DNA of 64,000 bases from HKCCE3408 sp039191215. GTDB taxonomy: Bacteria > Pseudomonadota > Alphaproteobacteria > Rhodobacterales > Rhodobacteraceae. The translations under genes and the position numbers were made by a program. Numbering within the stretch: position 1 is the stretch's first letter; each line of letters opens with the position of its first letter. Below the pieces are notes generated by a model. It ran no database searches, was not told where the DNA came from, and was given only the letters and a program-made list of their open reading frames with translations. The stretch spans positions 21,998-85,997 of the forward strand of contig JBCCXT010000010.1 in assembly GCA_039191215.1 (NCBI GenBank), read 5' to 3'. Positions 1-7,416 of this stretch are shown piece by piece.

Positions 1-369
1 GCCGTTTTGCTGCCGGTCAGCGCGCCCTTTCATTGCGCACTGATGGCGCCTGCGGCTGAGGCCATGGCCGAGGCGCTGAGCCATGTTGATCTGGAAGCCC
101 CCGCCGTGCCGCTTGTCAGCAACGTCGCGGCGCGCGGCGAAAAATCGGCGATGATCATTCGCAACAACCTGGTCGATCAAATCACCGGTGCAGTGCGCTG
201 GCGCGAGAGTGTGCTGTGGATGGCCAATGAAGGCGTCACCGAGATCTGGGAGATCGGAGCGGGCAAGGCGCTCTCCAGCATGATCCGCCGGATCGACAAA
301 TCGATTGCCACCCGGCAAGTCGGCACCGCCGATCAGGTCCGCGACGCAGCAGGCAGCCTGGTTGGCTAG
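1..369 (+). CDS. fabD: Malonyl-CoA:ACP transacylase, C-terminal part (cut by window start)
   Basis: Transfers malonyl from CoA to acyl carrier protein, feeding type II fatty-acid synthesis in the cytoplasm. Only the last 122 residues are visible; the frame is open from base 1 and the start lies outside the window. The motif PVSAPFHCALM near the beginning holds the catalytic His of the family (E. coli His201 position), followed by the PLVSNV segment and the usual C-terminal 'IGAGKALSSMIRR' stretch. The next gene overlaps its stop and fabG follows, as in many fab clusters. Identity is firm; the N-terminal half with the nucleophilic Ser cannot be assessed. Confidence 0.95.
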   Translation, partial: AVLLPVSAPFHCALMAPAAEAMAEALSHVDLEAPAVPLVSNVAARGEKSAMIIRNNLVDQITGAVRWRESVLWMANEGVTEIWEIGAGKALSSMIRRIDKSIATRQVGTADQVRDAAGSLVG

Positions 370-931
370 ACGCCTGCTGATAACCCTGGCGGTGCTGGTT
401 GCCTTGGGCTTCGGCACCGCGTTTCTCATTCGCTTCTCACTGGATGAGGCGACGGAATTTCGCGTCGACGCGGAGGAAATCCACATTTCCGGGCCGCTGA
501 CCGGCGCCACAACGGACCGGTTTGAGCGTTTGCTGGACGCCCACCCGGAAATCACACGCGTTGTTTTGCGCAATATCCCTGGCGGCGATGACCTGTCGTG
601 GCTTTTGGGCATGGCCGACCTGATTGCTGCGCGCGGCCTGGCGACCCGGGCCGATGGGGCGGTGACAAATGATGCAATCTTTCTGTTTCTGGCCGGTAGC
701 GCGCGCGAGATCGGCTCGGGGCGCTTGCATCTTTTGTCCCAGGCCATGGCGAGGGAAACCGGCGCGCCTTGGGATCAGGGCGCGGCCGCCGTGGCTGAGC
801 GCGCTGAGGCGGCGCGCGCTTTTTTGGGTGCTCCGGATTTCGCCCTATTCATGGGTGAGATGCAGGCGGCAAATGATGCATACGACCTGACCGAGGCCGA
901 CCTCGTCCGCTTCGGTCTTCTAACGGAATGA
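362..931 (+). CDS. Membrane-anchored ClpP/crotonase-like periplasmic protein (COG3904 type), function unknown
   Basis: About 189 residues. A hydrophobic segment covers roughly residues 5-24, followed by a soluble domain with alternating beta and alpha pattern (IHISGPLTG, ITRVVLRNIPGG, LIAARGLATRADG, FLFLAGSAREIGSGRLHLL). This resembles the predicted ClpP-like periplasmic proteins of COG3904. The Ser-containing motif expected after the third strand is replaced by NDAIFLFLAGS, so peptidase activity is doubtful. I chose the TTG at 362, just inside the fabD stop, because the frame upstream is a fabD shadow; another start is possible. It lies between fabD and fabG and is probably co-transcribed with them. 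Family assignment is moderate and function is not known. Confidence 0.6.
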   Translation: MARRLLITLAVLVALGFGTAFLIRFSLDEATEFRVDAEEIHISGPLTGATTDRFERLLDAHPEITRVVLRNIPGGDDLSWLLGMADLIAARGLATRADGAVTNDAIFLFLAGSAREIGSGRLHLLSQAMARETGAPWDQGAAAVAERAEAARAFLGAPDFALFMGEMQAANDAYDLTEADLVRFGLLTE

Positions 932-945
932 AATGAGGGCAAAAA

Positions 946-1683
946 ATGACAGATCTTACCGGCAAAGCCGCGCTGGTCACCGGCGCATCGGGCGGCCTTG
1001 GCGCCGCGATCACGCGCAAACTGCATGCATCGGGTGCGACGGTTGGGCTCTCGGGCACGCGGGTCGATCCGCTCGAAGCGCTGGCGGCTGAATTGGGCGA
1101 GCGCGCGCATGTTCTGCCCTGCAATCTGTCCGACCCAGAGGCTGTGGAGGCCTTGCCGAAAGCGGCTATCGCGGCGATGGGCAGCGTTGATGTCCTAGTC
1201 AACAATGCTGGGATCACCCGCGATCAATTATTCATGCGCATGTCAGATGACGATTGGGCCTCGGTTATGGAGGTCAATCTGACCGCGACGATGCGGCTTT
1301 GCCGCGGCGTCCTGCGCGGGATGATGAAAGCGCGGTGGGGCCGGATCATCAATATAAGCTCTGTCGTGGGCGCCACGGGCAATCCGGGTCAGGGCAATTA
1401 CGCGGCCTCAAAGGCGGGCATGGTGGGGATGTCGAAATCCCTGGCCTATGAGGTGGCAAGTCGTGGAATTACGGTCAACGCGGTTGCGCCGGGCTTTATT
1501 GAGACGGCCATGACGGCGGCGCTAAGCGACGATCAAAAGAGCCGCATTCTCGATCAGATCCCGGCAGGCAGAATGGGCTCTGCCGAGGAAATCGCGGGGG
1601 CGGTTGGCTATTTGGCGGGCATCGAGGCGGGATATGTCACCGGCACAGTTTTGCACGTAAACGGTGGCATGGCGATGATCTAA
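946..1683 (+). CDS. fabG: 3-oxoacyl-ACP reductase
   Basis: NADPH-dependent reduction of 3-oxoacyl-ACP to 3-hydroxyacyl-ACP, the first reduction of the elongation cycle. The 245-residue length is typical. The classical SDR signature is complete: the cofactor motif TGASGGLG at residues 12-19, NNAG at 86-89, catalytic Ser near 138, and Tyr152 and Lys156 in the NYAASK motif. The C-terminal region (GYVTGTVLHVNGGMAMI) is typical of FabG. An AGGG-type ribosome site precedes the ATG. It follows fabD and the ClpP-like gene on the same strand. The 3' end overlaps the converging downstream gene by 4 bp. Confidence 0.97.
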   Translation: MTDLTGKAALVTGASGGLGAAITRKLHASGATVGLSGTRVDPLEALAAELGERAHVLPCNLSDPEAVEALPKAAIAAMGSVDVLVNNAGITRDQLFMRMSDDDWASVMEVNLTATMRLCRGVLRGMMKARWGRIINISSVVGATGNPGQGNYAASKAGMVGMSKSLAYEVASRGITVNAVAPGFIETAMTAALSDDQKSRILDQIPAGRMGSAEEIAGAVGYLAGIEAGYVTGTVLHVNGGMAMI

Positions 1684-2264
1684 AGCGGCGCTGTTGCCGT
1701 GAGGGCCGCGTCACCTGCCTGGGTGTCGGCAAGCAGGATGGCGTAGATCTCTTCGGCGATCTCGGTGTCTTGGTCGTCGAACATAATCTCCAAAAAAGGA
1801 ATGTCGGCGCGCGCCAGGATGTCACGCAGCAGATTTCTGTCGCGGGTTTCAGCCGGTGTTGCCGCCGCTTCAAGGGGCAAAAGTGCGGCCACTGCGGGCT
1901 GTCCGCTGGAATTGGAGATTAATAAATCCAGTCGCAAGCGATGCAAAACTTGCATTGCGGCGCGGTGCATGGTGCGATCGGGCGCGTCAGCGATGTCGGC
2001 CACTTGTGCGGCGGAGACATTTGCATGGGTATGGTGGCCTTTATCGGCGGCTTCGCAAGCTGCGTCCAGGATGCCCAGCCAGTCGCGCTGTGCCGCGGTC
2101 GCAAACTGGCGCGCAGTAAGATCAACCTGGCGCAGCGTCTCAGCCTCGGTCGCGACTGGCTTTGGCGGTATCGCGGAGGAGCGACGCGCATAAAACATCG
2201 CCGCCGCCGCCATCAAGGCGGTGAGGATGGTTATAATCCAGGGGGCAAGTCCGACCAACGCCAT
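1680..2264 (-). CDS. Membrane-anchored protein with DUF2726-like C-terminus
   Basis: 194 residues from the ATG at 2264. This start puts a single transmembrane helix (about residues 3-22, MALVGLAPWIITILTALMAA) at the N-terminus; the longer reading frame upstream has no coding character. A linker and a soluble domain follow. The C-terminal part, with 'RNLLRDILARADIPFLEIMFDD', resembles DUF2726-type domains in which a stored residue stretch precedes an endonuclease-like fold. It is transcribed against the fab genes, sharing 4 bp with the end of fabG, and its 5' region abuts the acpP promoter region. Function is unknown; the family call is tentative. Confidence 0.6.
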   Translation of the reverse strand: MALVGLAPWIITILTALMAAAAMFYARRSSAIPPKPVATEAETLRQVDLTARQFATAAQRDWLGILDAACEAADKGHHTHANVSAAQVADIADAPDRTMHRAAMQVLHRLRLDLLISNSSGQPAVAALLPLEAAATPAETRDRNLLRDILARADIPFLEIMFDDQDTEIAEEIYAILLADTQAGDAALTATAPL

Positions 2265-2367
2265 CGCGTATGCCTTGAAATTTGTTCTCCAATGCGCCGA
2301 CGGTTTTGCACCTGAATACGGCATTTGGGCGGCAATCCTATGGCCGGATTTTCCCTTCTCAGGCCCA

Positions 2368-2395
2368 TTGCCTTCGGTGTTGGGTATGCTATAGG
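2368..2395 (+). promoter_or_regulatory. Candidate sigma-70-type promoter for acpP
   Basis: TTGCCT at 2368-2373 is separated by 16 bp from TATAGG at 2390-2395, about 115 bp upstream of the acpP start. This is the best -35/-10 pair I see in the 246-bp gap between the divergent DUF2726-like gene and acpP. The match is by eye only. Confidence 0.35.
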
Positions 2396-2510
2396 CGGCG
2401 CAGTTTTCCCGAAAGTCTTGCACTTGGGGGAGGGTATGGCCATATCGCGGCCAGCGCCGAAGGACAAAGATGCCGGGCCACGCGGCTCGGCGCAGGAATG
2501 AGGACATATC

Positions 2511-2744
2511 ATGAGCGACATCGCAGATCGCGTGAGGAAAATCGTCGTCGAGCATTTGAGCGTCGAGGCAGCGAAGGTGACCGATCAGGCGTCATTCATT
2601 GACGATTTAGGCGCAGATTCGCTTGATACGGTTGAGCTGGTGATGGCGTTTGAAGAAGAGTTCGGCATTGAAATCCCCGATGATGCGGCGGAATCGATCC
2701 AGACTTTCGGTGATGCGGTGACTTTTATCATAAAAGCGGGATGA
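2511..2744 (+). CDS. acpP: Acyl carrier protein
   Basis: 77 residues, the normal ACP length. It carries growing acyl chains on a 4'-phosphopantetheine arm attached to Ser37 in the GADSLDTVELVM motif. The sequence is strongly acidic with the usual four-helix pattern. It is monocistronic in appearance: a promoter-like element lies upstream and an intrinsic terminator follows at 2774-2805. It sits between fabG and fabF, the standard neighbours, but is separated from fabG by an opposed gene and from fabF by a long spacer, which fits separate, high-level expression of ACP. Confidence 0.98.
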   Translation: MSDIADRVRKIVVEHLSVEAAKVTDQASFIDDLGADSLDTVELVMAFEEEFGIEIPDDAAESIQTFGDAVTFIIKAG

Positions 2745-2773
2745 AATAGCGATTTTCACGAATTGCTCGTGGG

Positions 2774-2805
2774 CGGCGTCCGAAATTGGGGCGCCGTTTG
2801 TTTTT
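2774..2805 (+). terminator. Intrinsic terminator of acpP
   Basis: An 8-bp stem, CGGCGTCC (2774-2781) with GGGCGCCG-type partner (2789-2796, one G-T pair), and a 7-nt loop. It is followed by TTTGTTTTT (2797-2805), 30 bp after the acpP stop. Confidence 0.8.
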
Positions 2806-2842
2806 GCAAACTGGGGACGCGGCTCCTCGTGGACCCATGAGG

Positions 2843-2870
2843 GCCCCCTCGTCGCCGCGGCTGCCGCGGA
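2843..2870 (+). repeat. GC-rich extragenic repeat, copy A' (tentative)
   Basis: Shares the end CTGCCGCGG (2861-2869) and the preceding CCCTCGTC-like block with the copy at 47976-48037. It lies just beyond the acpP terminator. Confidence 0.35.
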
Positions 2871-2984
2871 ATGGGTGGCGCGGTCACTGAGTTTCCGGCA
2901 ACGTCGTAAGGACCGCTGAATTTTCACGCATGCGCGGGGGCCGAATGGCTCGACCCAATTGCCGAAGCCGCGGAGCGCAACGCG

Positions 2985-3022
2985 CGACCCGCGCTGACGA
3001 GGGCTCCCTTTGGGGGCGCGAG
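2985..3022 (-). repeat. GC-rich extragenic repeat, copy A (tentative)
   Basis: Contains the 12-mer CGACCCGCGCTG (2985-2996), identical to 48019-48030. GAGGGCTCCC (2999-3008) is the reverse complement of 48007-48016. With copy A' it forms an inverted pair in the acpP-fabF spacer. Confidence 0.4.
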
Positions 3023-3121
3023 GAAGCGCGGCCATTCATGGGTTGGGGCTATTGCGCTGAGCCCGCCTCTGGCGCTATCAGATGGCCAATTAGAAGGGGC
3101 AGACCAATAGGGGAGCAGGAT

Positions 3122-4384
3122 ATGCGGCGGGTCGTTGTCACCGGGCTCGGGCTCGTTACACCTTTGGGGGTCGGCGTGGACCATGTTTGGGCCCAAGCGC
3201 TTGCCGGTTCATCCGGCGCTGGTCCGATTACGCGGTTTGACACAACCGGGCATGCCACAAGTTACGCCTGCGAAGTGCCGCGCGGCGATGGCTCGGCTGG
3301 TACGTTCGACGCTGATGCCTGGATGGAGCCGAAAGAACAGCGCAAGGTCGATGATTTCATTCTTTACGGGATGGCCGCCGCCGATCAGGCCATCGCTGAT
3401 GCCGGTTGGTTGCCGGGCGCGGATGACCGTGAGGCGCAGTTTCGCACCGGTGTGCTGATCGGCGCCGGCATTGGTGGCTTGAGCTCCATCGCCGATACCT
3501 CGATCGTGCTTAAAGAACGCGGCCCGCGCCGTGTCTCACCGTTCTTTGTCCCGGGTGCGTTGATCAACCTCGTCTCCGGGCAGGTCTCGATCCGCTACGG
3601 CTTTCGCGGCCCAAACCATGCCGTCGTCACGGCCTGTTCGACCGGCGCGCATGCGATCGGCGATGCCGCGCGGCTCATCGCACTTGACGATGCCGACGTG
3701 ATGATTGCGGGCGGGGCCGAAAGCCCGATCTGCGCCATTGGCGTTGCCGGTTTCAATGCCTGCAAGGCGCTGTCAACAAAGCGCGCCGATGACCCGCAAG
3801 CTGCCAGCAGACCCTGGGACGCAGATAGCGACGGGTTTGTCATGGGCGAAGGTGCTGGTGTGGTCGTGCTGGAGGAGTTGGAGCATGCTAAGGCGCGCGG
3901 CGCCAAGATCTATGCCGAGATCCTGGGCTACGGCTTAAGCGGCGATGCCCATCATATCACCGCCCCGCCGCCCGATCACGAAGGGGCTGAGCGCGCAATG
4001 CGAGCAGCCTTGAAACGCGCAGGCCTGGCGCCGTCGGATATCGATTATGTCAATGCGCATGGTACCTCCACCATGGCCGATACAATTGAGTTAGGGGCCG
4101 TGGAGCGCCTGATGGGCGCCCATTCGGGCAAGCTGAAAATGAGCTCGACAAAGTCGATGACGGGACATCTATTGGGTGCGGCCGGCGCCATTGAGGCGAT
4201 CTTTTCGATCCTTGCCCTGCGTGACCAGGTGGCTCCGCCAACGATCAACCTGGACAATCCGGCGGCCGAAACAGAGGTTAATCTTTGCGCAAACGCAGCC
4301 CAGAAAGGCAGTGTGGAGATCGTGCAGTCCAACTCCTTCGGCTTTGGCGGTACCAATGCCTGCCTGATCATGGGCGGCGTCTGA
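3122..4384 (+). CDS. fabF: 3-oxoacyl-ACP synthase II
   Basis: Condenses malonyl-ACP with acyl-ACP in fatty-acid elongation. 420 residues from the ATG at 3122, which begins MRRVVVTGLGLVTPLG and has GGGGAGCAGGA upstream; the longer frame starting near 2930 is spacer sequence. The KAS triad is intact: Cys172 (TACSTGAHAIG), His313 (NAHGTSTM) and His349 (MTGHLLGAAGAIEA), with the C-terminal NSFGFGGTNACL motif. mltG starts 3 bp after its stop, so the two are co-transcribed. This is the FabF-type enzyme; a FabB-type paralogue lies at 24908-26137. Confidence 0.97.
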   Translation: MRRVVVTGLGLVTPLGVGVDHVWAQALAGSSGAGPITRFDTTGHATSYACEVPRGDGSAGTFDADAWMEPKEQRKVDDFILYGMAAADQAIADAGWLPGADDREAQFRTGVLIGAGIGGLSSIADTSIVLKERGPRRVSPFFVPGALINLVSGQVSIRYGFRGPNHAVVTACSTGAHAIGDAARLIALDDADVMIAGGAESPICAIGVAGFNACKALSTKRADDPQAASRPWDADSDGFVMGEGAGVVVLEELEHAKARGAKIYAEILGYGLSGDAHHITAPPPDHEGAERAMRAALKRAGLAPSDIDYVNAHGTSTMADTIELGAVERLMGAHSGKLKMSSTKSMTGHLLGAAGAIEAIFSILALRDQVAPPTINLDNPAAETEVNLCANAAQKGSVEIVQSNSFGFGGTNACLIMGGV

Positions 4385-4387
4385 GCG

Positions 4388-5545
4388 ATGGGCCGCGACG
4401 TTGCAGCAAACGGCTTTACCATTGTCATTGGATTGCTGATTGCTGTGGCGGTGCTGGCAGGCTGGGCGCGCAACCAAGTCGTCGGCGCGGGGCCGCTGGA
4501 CGACGCAATCTTCTTTGACGTCGCATCCGGGGCGACACTTGAGCAAGTCAGCAATGACCTCCAAGAGGCGGGCGCTGTAAGCTCTGGCACGCTCTTTCGG
4601 CTGAACGCGCGCTATCAGGATCGAGCGCAGGATCTGCGTTTCGGCACGTATGAGATACCTGCCAGCGCGACGATGGACGACATTCTCGATATCGTGACCT
4701 CTGGCGCGGCCTCCGTCGTTCGCTACCAGGCCACCTATGTGCTGCGAAACGCGGGCACGGGCGAGCTGCGCCTGCGCGAGCGCGTTCCCGGAACCGGCGA
4801 GATCGTCGAGCTGGCAAATTTTGCCTATGAGGAGGGAGTGCCCGGCATCTATACCGATCTGGTCGCACAGGGCGGGGTCAATTACCGCGTCTCGGTGCCG
4901 GAAGGATTGACCAGTTGGCAGATTGTTGAAGGCCTGAACCAGGCGGATTTTTTGGCCGGTGATGTGCCGGATTTGCCGGCCGAAGGCACGCTTTCGCCGG
5001 ATACATATGATGTCTCACGGGGCATGGAGCGCTCAGAATTGCTGGCCCGCATGGCTGAGGCGCAAGATGCAACGCTTGCAGCGGCCTGGGAAAACCGTGC
5101 GACCGACCTGCCCATCGAGACACCGCAAGAAGCGCTGGTTCTGGCCTCAATCATTGAAAAGGAAACCGGCATCGCTAGCGAGCGCGGATTGGTGGCCAGC
5201 GTGTTTGTGAATCGCTTGAATATTGGCATGCGGCTGCAGACCGACCCGACCGTCATCTACGGCGTGACGGAGGGCCGCGGCGTTCTGGGCCGAGGGCTGC
5301 GGCAAAGTGAGTTGGATACCGTCACGCCGTGGAACACCTATCAGATCGACGGATTGCCGCCGACGCCGATTGCGAATCCCGGCCAGGCCGCGATTGAGGC
5401 CGCGTTGAACCCCGATGAAAGTGAATTTGTCTTCTTTGTCGCCGACGGAACGGGCGGGCATGCCTTTGCGGTGACGCTGGCGGAGCACAACGAGAACGTC
5501 GCACGCTGGCGCCAGATTGAAGCCGAACGCGGCGACGGGGGTTGA
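4388..5545 (+). CDS. mltG: Endolytic murein transglycosylase MltG
   Basis: Inner-membrane lytic transglycosylase that cleaves nascent glycan strands and helps set their length. 385 residues: one transmembrane helix near residues 9-26, a LysM-like region, then the YceG catalytic domain. The diagnostic block IIEKETG (Glu257 expected catalytic) is followed by VASVFVNRL, MRLQTDPTVIYG and NTYQIDGLPPTPIANPG. The C-terminus has the usual FVADGTGGHAFA and N(V)xRWRQ motifs. It starts 3 bp after fabF, a linkage seen in many proteobacteria. It is the last gene before the GTA leader region. Confidence 0.95.
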   Translation: MGRDVAANGFTIVIGLLIAVAVLAGWARNQVVGAGPLDDAIFFDVASGATLEQVSNDLQEAGAVSSGTLFRLNARYQDRAQDLRFGTYEIPASATMDDILDIVTSGAASVVRYQATYVLRNAGTGELRLRERVPGTGEIVELANFAYEEGVPGIYTDLVAQGGVNYRVSVPEGLTSWQIVEGLNQADFLAGDVPDLPAEGTLSPDTYDVSRGMERSELLARMAEAQDATLAAAWENRATDLPIETPQEALVLASIIEKETGIASERGLVASVFVNRLNIGMRLQTDPTVIYGVTEGRGVLGRGLRQSELDTVTPWNTYQIDGLPPTPIANPGQAAIEAALNPDESEFVFFVADGTGGHAFAVTLAEHNENVARWRQIEAERGDGG

Positions 5546-5599
5546 TTTCGTTCAGCTTTTGGCCGGATGGTAAATGAGATGTTACGGCTTTCGACGTAA

Positions 5600-5614
5600 T
5601 TAACCTATTGTAAG
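5600..5614 (+). promoter_or_regulatory. CtrA-like motif upstream of the GTA cluster
   Basis: TTAA-N7-TAAG (5600-5603 and 5611-5614), one base off the TTAA-N7-TTAA consensus, in an AT-rich patch just upstream of the -35 element. CtrA is known to be needed for RcGTA expression in Rhodobacter capsulatus; direct binding here is inference. Confidence 0.3.
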
Positions 5615-5625
5615 TAATAAACTTA

Positions 5626-5654
5626 TTGACAGATCGAACGGTCCAGAGTACCTC
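5626..5654 (+). promoter_or_regulatory. Candidate promoter of the GTA cluster
   Basis: A perfect -35 TTGACA (5626-5631), then 17 bp, then a weak -10 TACCTC (5649-5654). It lies 110-140 bp upstream of g1 in an AT-rich stretch that contrasts with the flanking GC-rich genes. A weak -10 would fit an activated promoter. Confidence 0.45.
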
Positions 5655-5680
5655 TTTTGGCATGCTGGAACACGTGGGCA

Positions 5681-5714
5681 AACGGCCGAGGGGCAACCCT
5701 TTGGGCCGTTTTTT
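5681..5714 (+). terminator. Strong terminator-like hairpin in the GTA leader
   Basis: The outer stem is AACGGCC/GGCCGTT (5681-5687 and 5704-5710), the inner stem AGGG/CCCT, followed by a T run. It lies downstream of the TTGACA element and 50 bp before g1. It may end mltG transcription, attenuate GTA transcription, or close a short leader RNA. Confidence 0.75.
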
Positions 5715-5764
5715 CATGTCTGATCATGTGGGCCCATTCTCTTTTAGGAAAAGGGGACGCTCCT

Positions 5765-6094
5765 ATGACAGACCTTGGGTTGCTCGAGGAAGATAAGGCG
5801 CGGGCAGAGATCACGATCCGCCGCGCAATGGAAGCTTTCGACACGACAATTGAAGCGCTGCAACATGCGGTTTCAGAGTTGAAAGCTGAATATCGGTCAG
5901 GTGAAGCGGAGGTCATGCGTGACCTCAAGGCGATGAACGCCGCGTTTCAGTTTGCCGTCACTACGGAGGCGAAAGCTCGTGAAGCCGTCGCAAAACAAAC
6001 GCCAGCCATGGGGGTCGGGTCACTCGACCTCGATGCCGCTCGAGAGGAAATCGGGCTCCGCCTGGCTTGCCTCAGAGCCGCTGGAGACGACTGA
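5765..6094 (+). CDS. GTA g1, small terminase-like subunit
   Basis: 109 residues from the ATG at 5765, which has GGAAAAGGGGA upstream; the longer frame includes the leader hairpin. Mostly charged and helical, with a heptad-like stretch (residues about 20-55) predicted to form a coiled coil. Position, size and helical character match ORFg1 of the RcGTA cluster, which acts as the small terminase subunit in DNA packaging. The sequence is weakly conserved in the family, so the call rests mainly on synteny. Its 3' end overlaps the g2 frame. Confidence 0.8.
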   Translation: MTDLGLLEEDKARAEITIRRAMEAFDTTIEALQHAVSELKAEYRSGEAEVMRDLKAMNAAFQFAVTTEAKAREAVAKQTPAMGVGSLDLDAAREEIGLRLACLRAAGDD

Positions 6095-7388
6095 AGCTTT
6101 CCTCGAGGGCCTGAGCGATCAGGCCCTCGCTGCTTTGCCGTATCTGTTTGAGTTTTGGGCATTGCCGCATCAATTGCCGCCCGAGGGCAATTGGAAGACC
6201 TGGGTGATCCTGGGCGGGCGGGGTGCCGGCAAAACCCGGGCCGGGTCGGAATGGGTCCGCTCGATGGTCGAAGGCGGAATGCCTGACGAGCCGGGGCGCG
6301 CAAAGCGTCTGGCGCTGGTCGGTGAAACATATGATCAAGCGCTGGCTGTGATGATCCGGGGCGACAGTGGCATCCTGGCGGTCACCCCGCCGGATCGGCA
6401 GCCGCGCTGGATTGCTGGAGAACGGCGCCTGGTTTGGCCCAATGGCGCTGAGGCGCGGGTCTTTTCCGCCAATGACCCCGAGGCGCTGCGCGGCCCGCAA
6501 TTTGATGCCGCCTGGTGTGATGAGCTTGCCAAGTGGAAGAACGGGCAGGCGGCGTGGGACATGCTGCAATTTGGCCTGCGCCTGGGACGTGATCCCCGGC
6601 AATTGGTCACAACAACGCCGCGCAACGTGGATGTTTTGAAGGACATTTTGAACCGAGCAACAACCGCCGTCACGCATGCCTCAACCGAGGCCAACCGGGC
6701 TTTTCTGGCGCCGTCATTTCTGGAGGACATCCGGGCGCGCTACGGCGATACCCGGCTTGGCCGGCAAGAACTTGACGGCGTTCTTATGGAAGATGTTCCA
6801 GGCGCGCTTTGGCGGCGTGAGGCGATCGACGAAGTCCGCGTGCGCGCGGTGCCTGATGAGCTTGTCGTCAGCGTGGCGGTCGACCCACCGGTCACCGGCC
6901 ATGCCGGATCGGACGAATGCGGGATCGTTGTCGTGGCCGCCGACCGCGCTGGCAAGCCGCAGGATTGGCGCGCCTTTGTGATTGAAGATGCCAGCGTGCA
7001 CGGCGCCTCACCACAGGGTTGGGCGGAGGCCGCGGCCGCCGCCTATCACCGCCACGAGGCAAGCAGGCTGGTCGCCGAGGTCAACCAGGGTGGCGACATG
7101 GTTGAAACGATCATGCGCCAGACCGATCCGCTGGTGAACTTCCACGCCGTGCGCGCCTCGCGCGGCAAAATCGCGCGCGCGGAGCCCGTGGCCGCATTGT
7201 ACGAACAAGGGCGGGTGAGCCATTTGCCGGGGCTCGAAAAGCTCGAAGATCAGATGTGCCAGATGTCGCGGACCGGCTTTGCCGGTCGCGGCTCGCCGGA
7301 CCGGGTCGATGCCCTTGTCTGGGCGCTGACGGATGCGCTTTTGACGCCCGGCCGCCCGCCGATAAACCCGGCCATGCGGTCGCTCTAG
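6033..7388 (+). CDS. GTA g2, large terminase (DNA packaging ATPase/nuclease)
   Basis: Motor that pumps host DNA into GTA heads. 451 residues from the ATG at 6033, which overlaps g1 by 62 bp; the start is uncertain because longer and shorter in-frame starts exist. The Walker A motif GGRGAGKT is at residues 61-68. A Walker B-like block (FDAAWCDELAKW) follows and the C-terminal half has an RNase H-like nuclease fold with acidic residues (SVAVDPP, VAEVNQGGDMV). The N-terminal 'LPYLFEFWALPHQLPPEG' is typical of alphaproteobacterial GTA terminases. RcGTA g2 packages random host DNA by a headful mechanism; that is family knowledge. Confidence 0.95.
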   Translation: MPLERKSGSAWLASEPLETTEAFLEGLSDQALAALPYLFEFWALPHQLPPEGNWKTWVILGGRGAGKTRAGSEWVRSMVEGGMPDEPGRAKRLALVGETYDQALAVMIRGDSGILAVTPPDRQPRWIAGERRLVWPNGAEARVFSANDPEALRGPQFDAAWCDELAKWKNGQAAWDMLQFGLRLGRDPRQLVTTTPRNVDVLKDILNRATTAVTHASTEANRAFLAPSFLEDIRARYGDTRLGRQELDGVLMEDVPGALWRREAIDEVRVRAVPDELVVSVAVDPPVTGHAGSDECGIVVVAADRAGKPQDWRAFVIEDASVHGASPQGWAEAAAAAYHRHEASRLVAEVNQGGDMVETIMRQTDPLVNFHAVRASRGKIARAEPVAALYEQGRVSHLPGLEKLEDQMCQMSRTGFAGRGSPDRVDALVWALTDALLTPGRPPINPAMRSL

Positions 7389-7416
7389 CAGCTTTCAAGA
7401 TCAAAGGAGGCACCTT

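Larger units (their letters stand above)
2745..3121 (+). other. acpP-fabF spacer (377 bp) without a supported gene
   Basis: Contains the acpP terminator (2774-2805) and two GC-rich elements in opposite orientation (2843-2870 and 2985-3022) that resemble extragenic repeats elsewhere in the window. Reading frames here extend fabF upstream or run antisense and show no recognisable protein. Confidence 0.6.

Noticed and set aside
2930..3121. 64-residue N-terminal extension of fabF
   Set aside because: The ATG at 3122 has a ribosome site and the conserved MRRVVVTGLG start; upstream DNA is spacer with repeats.
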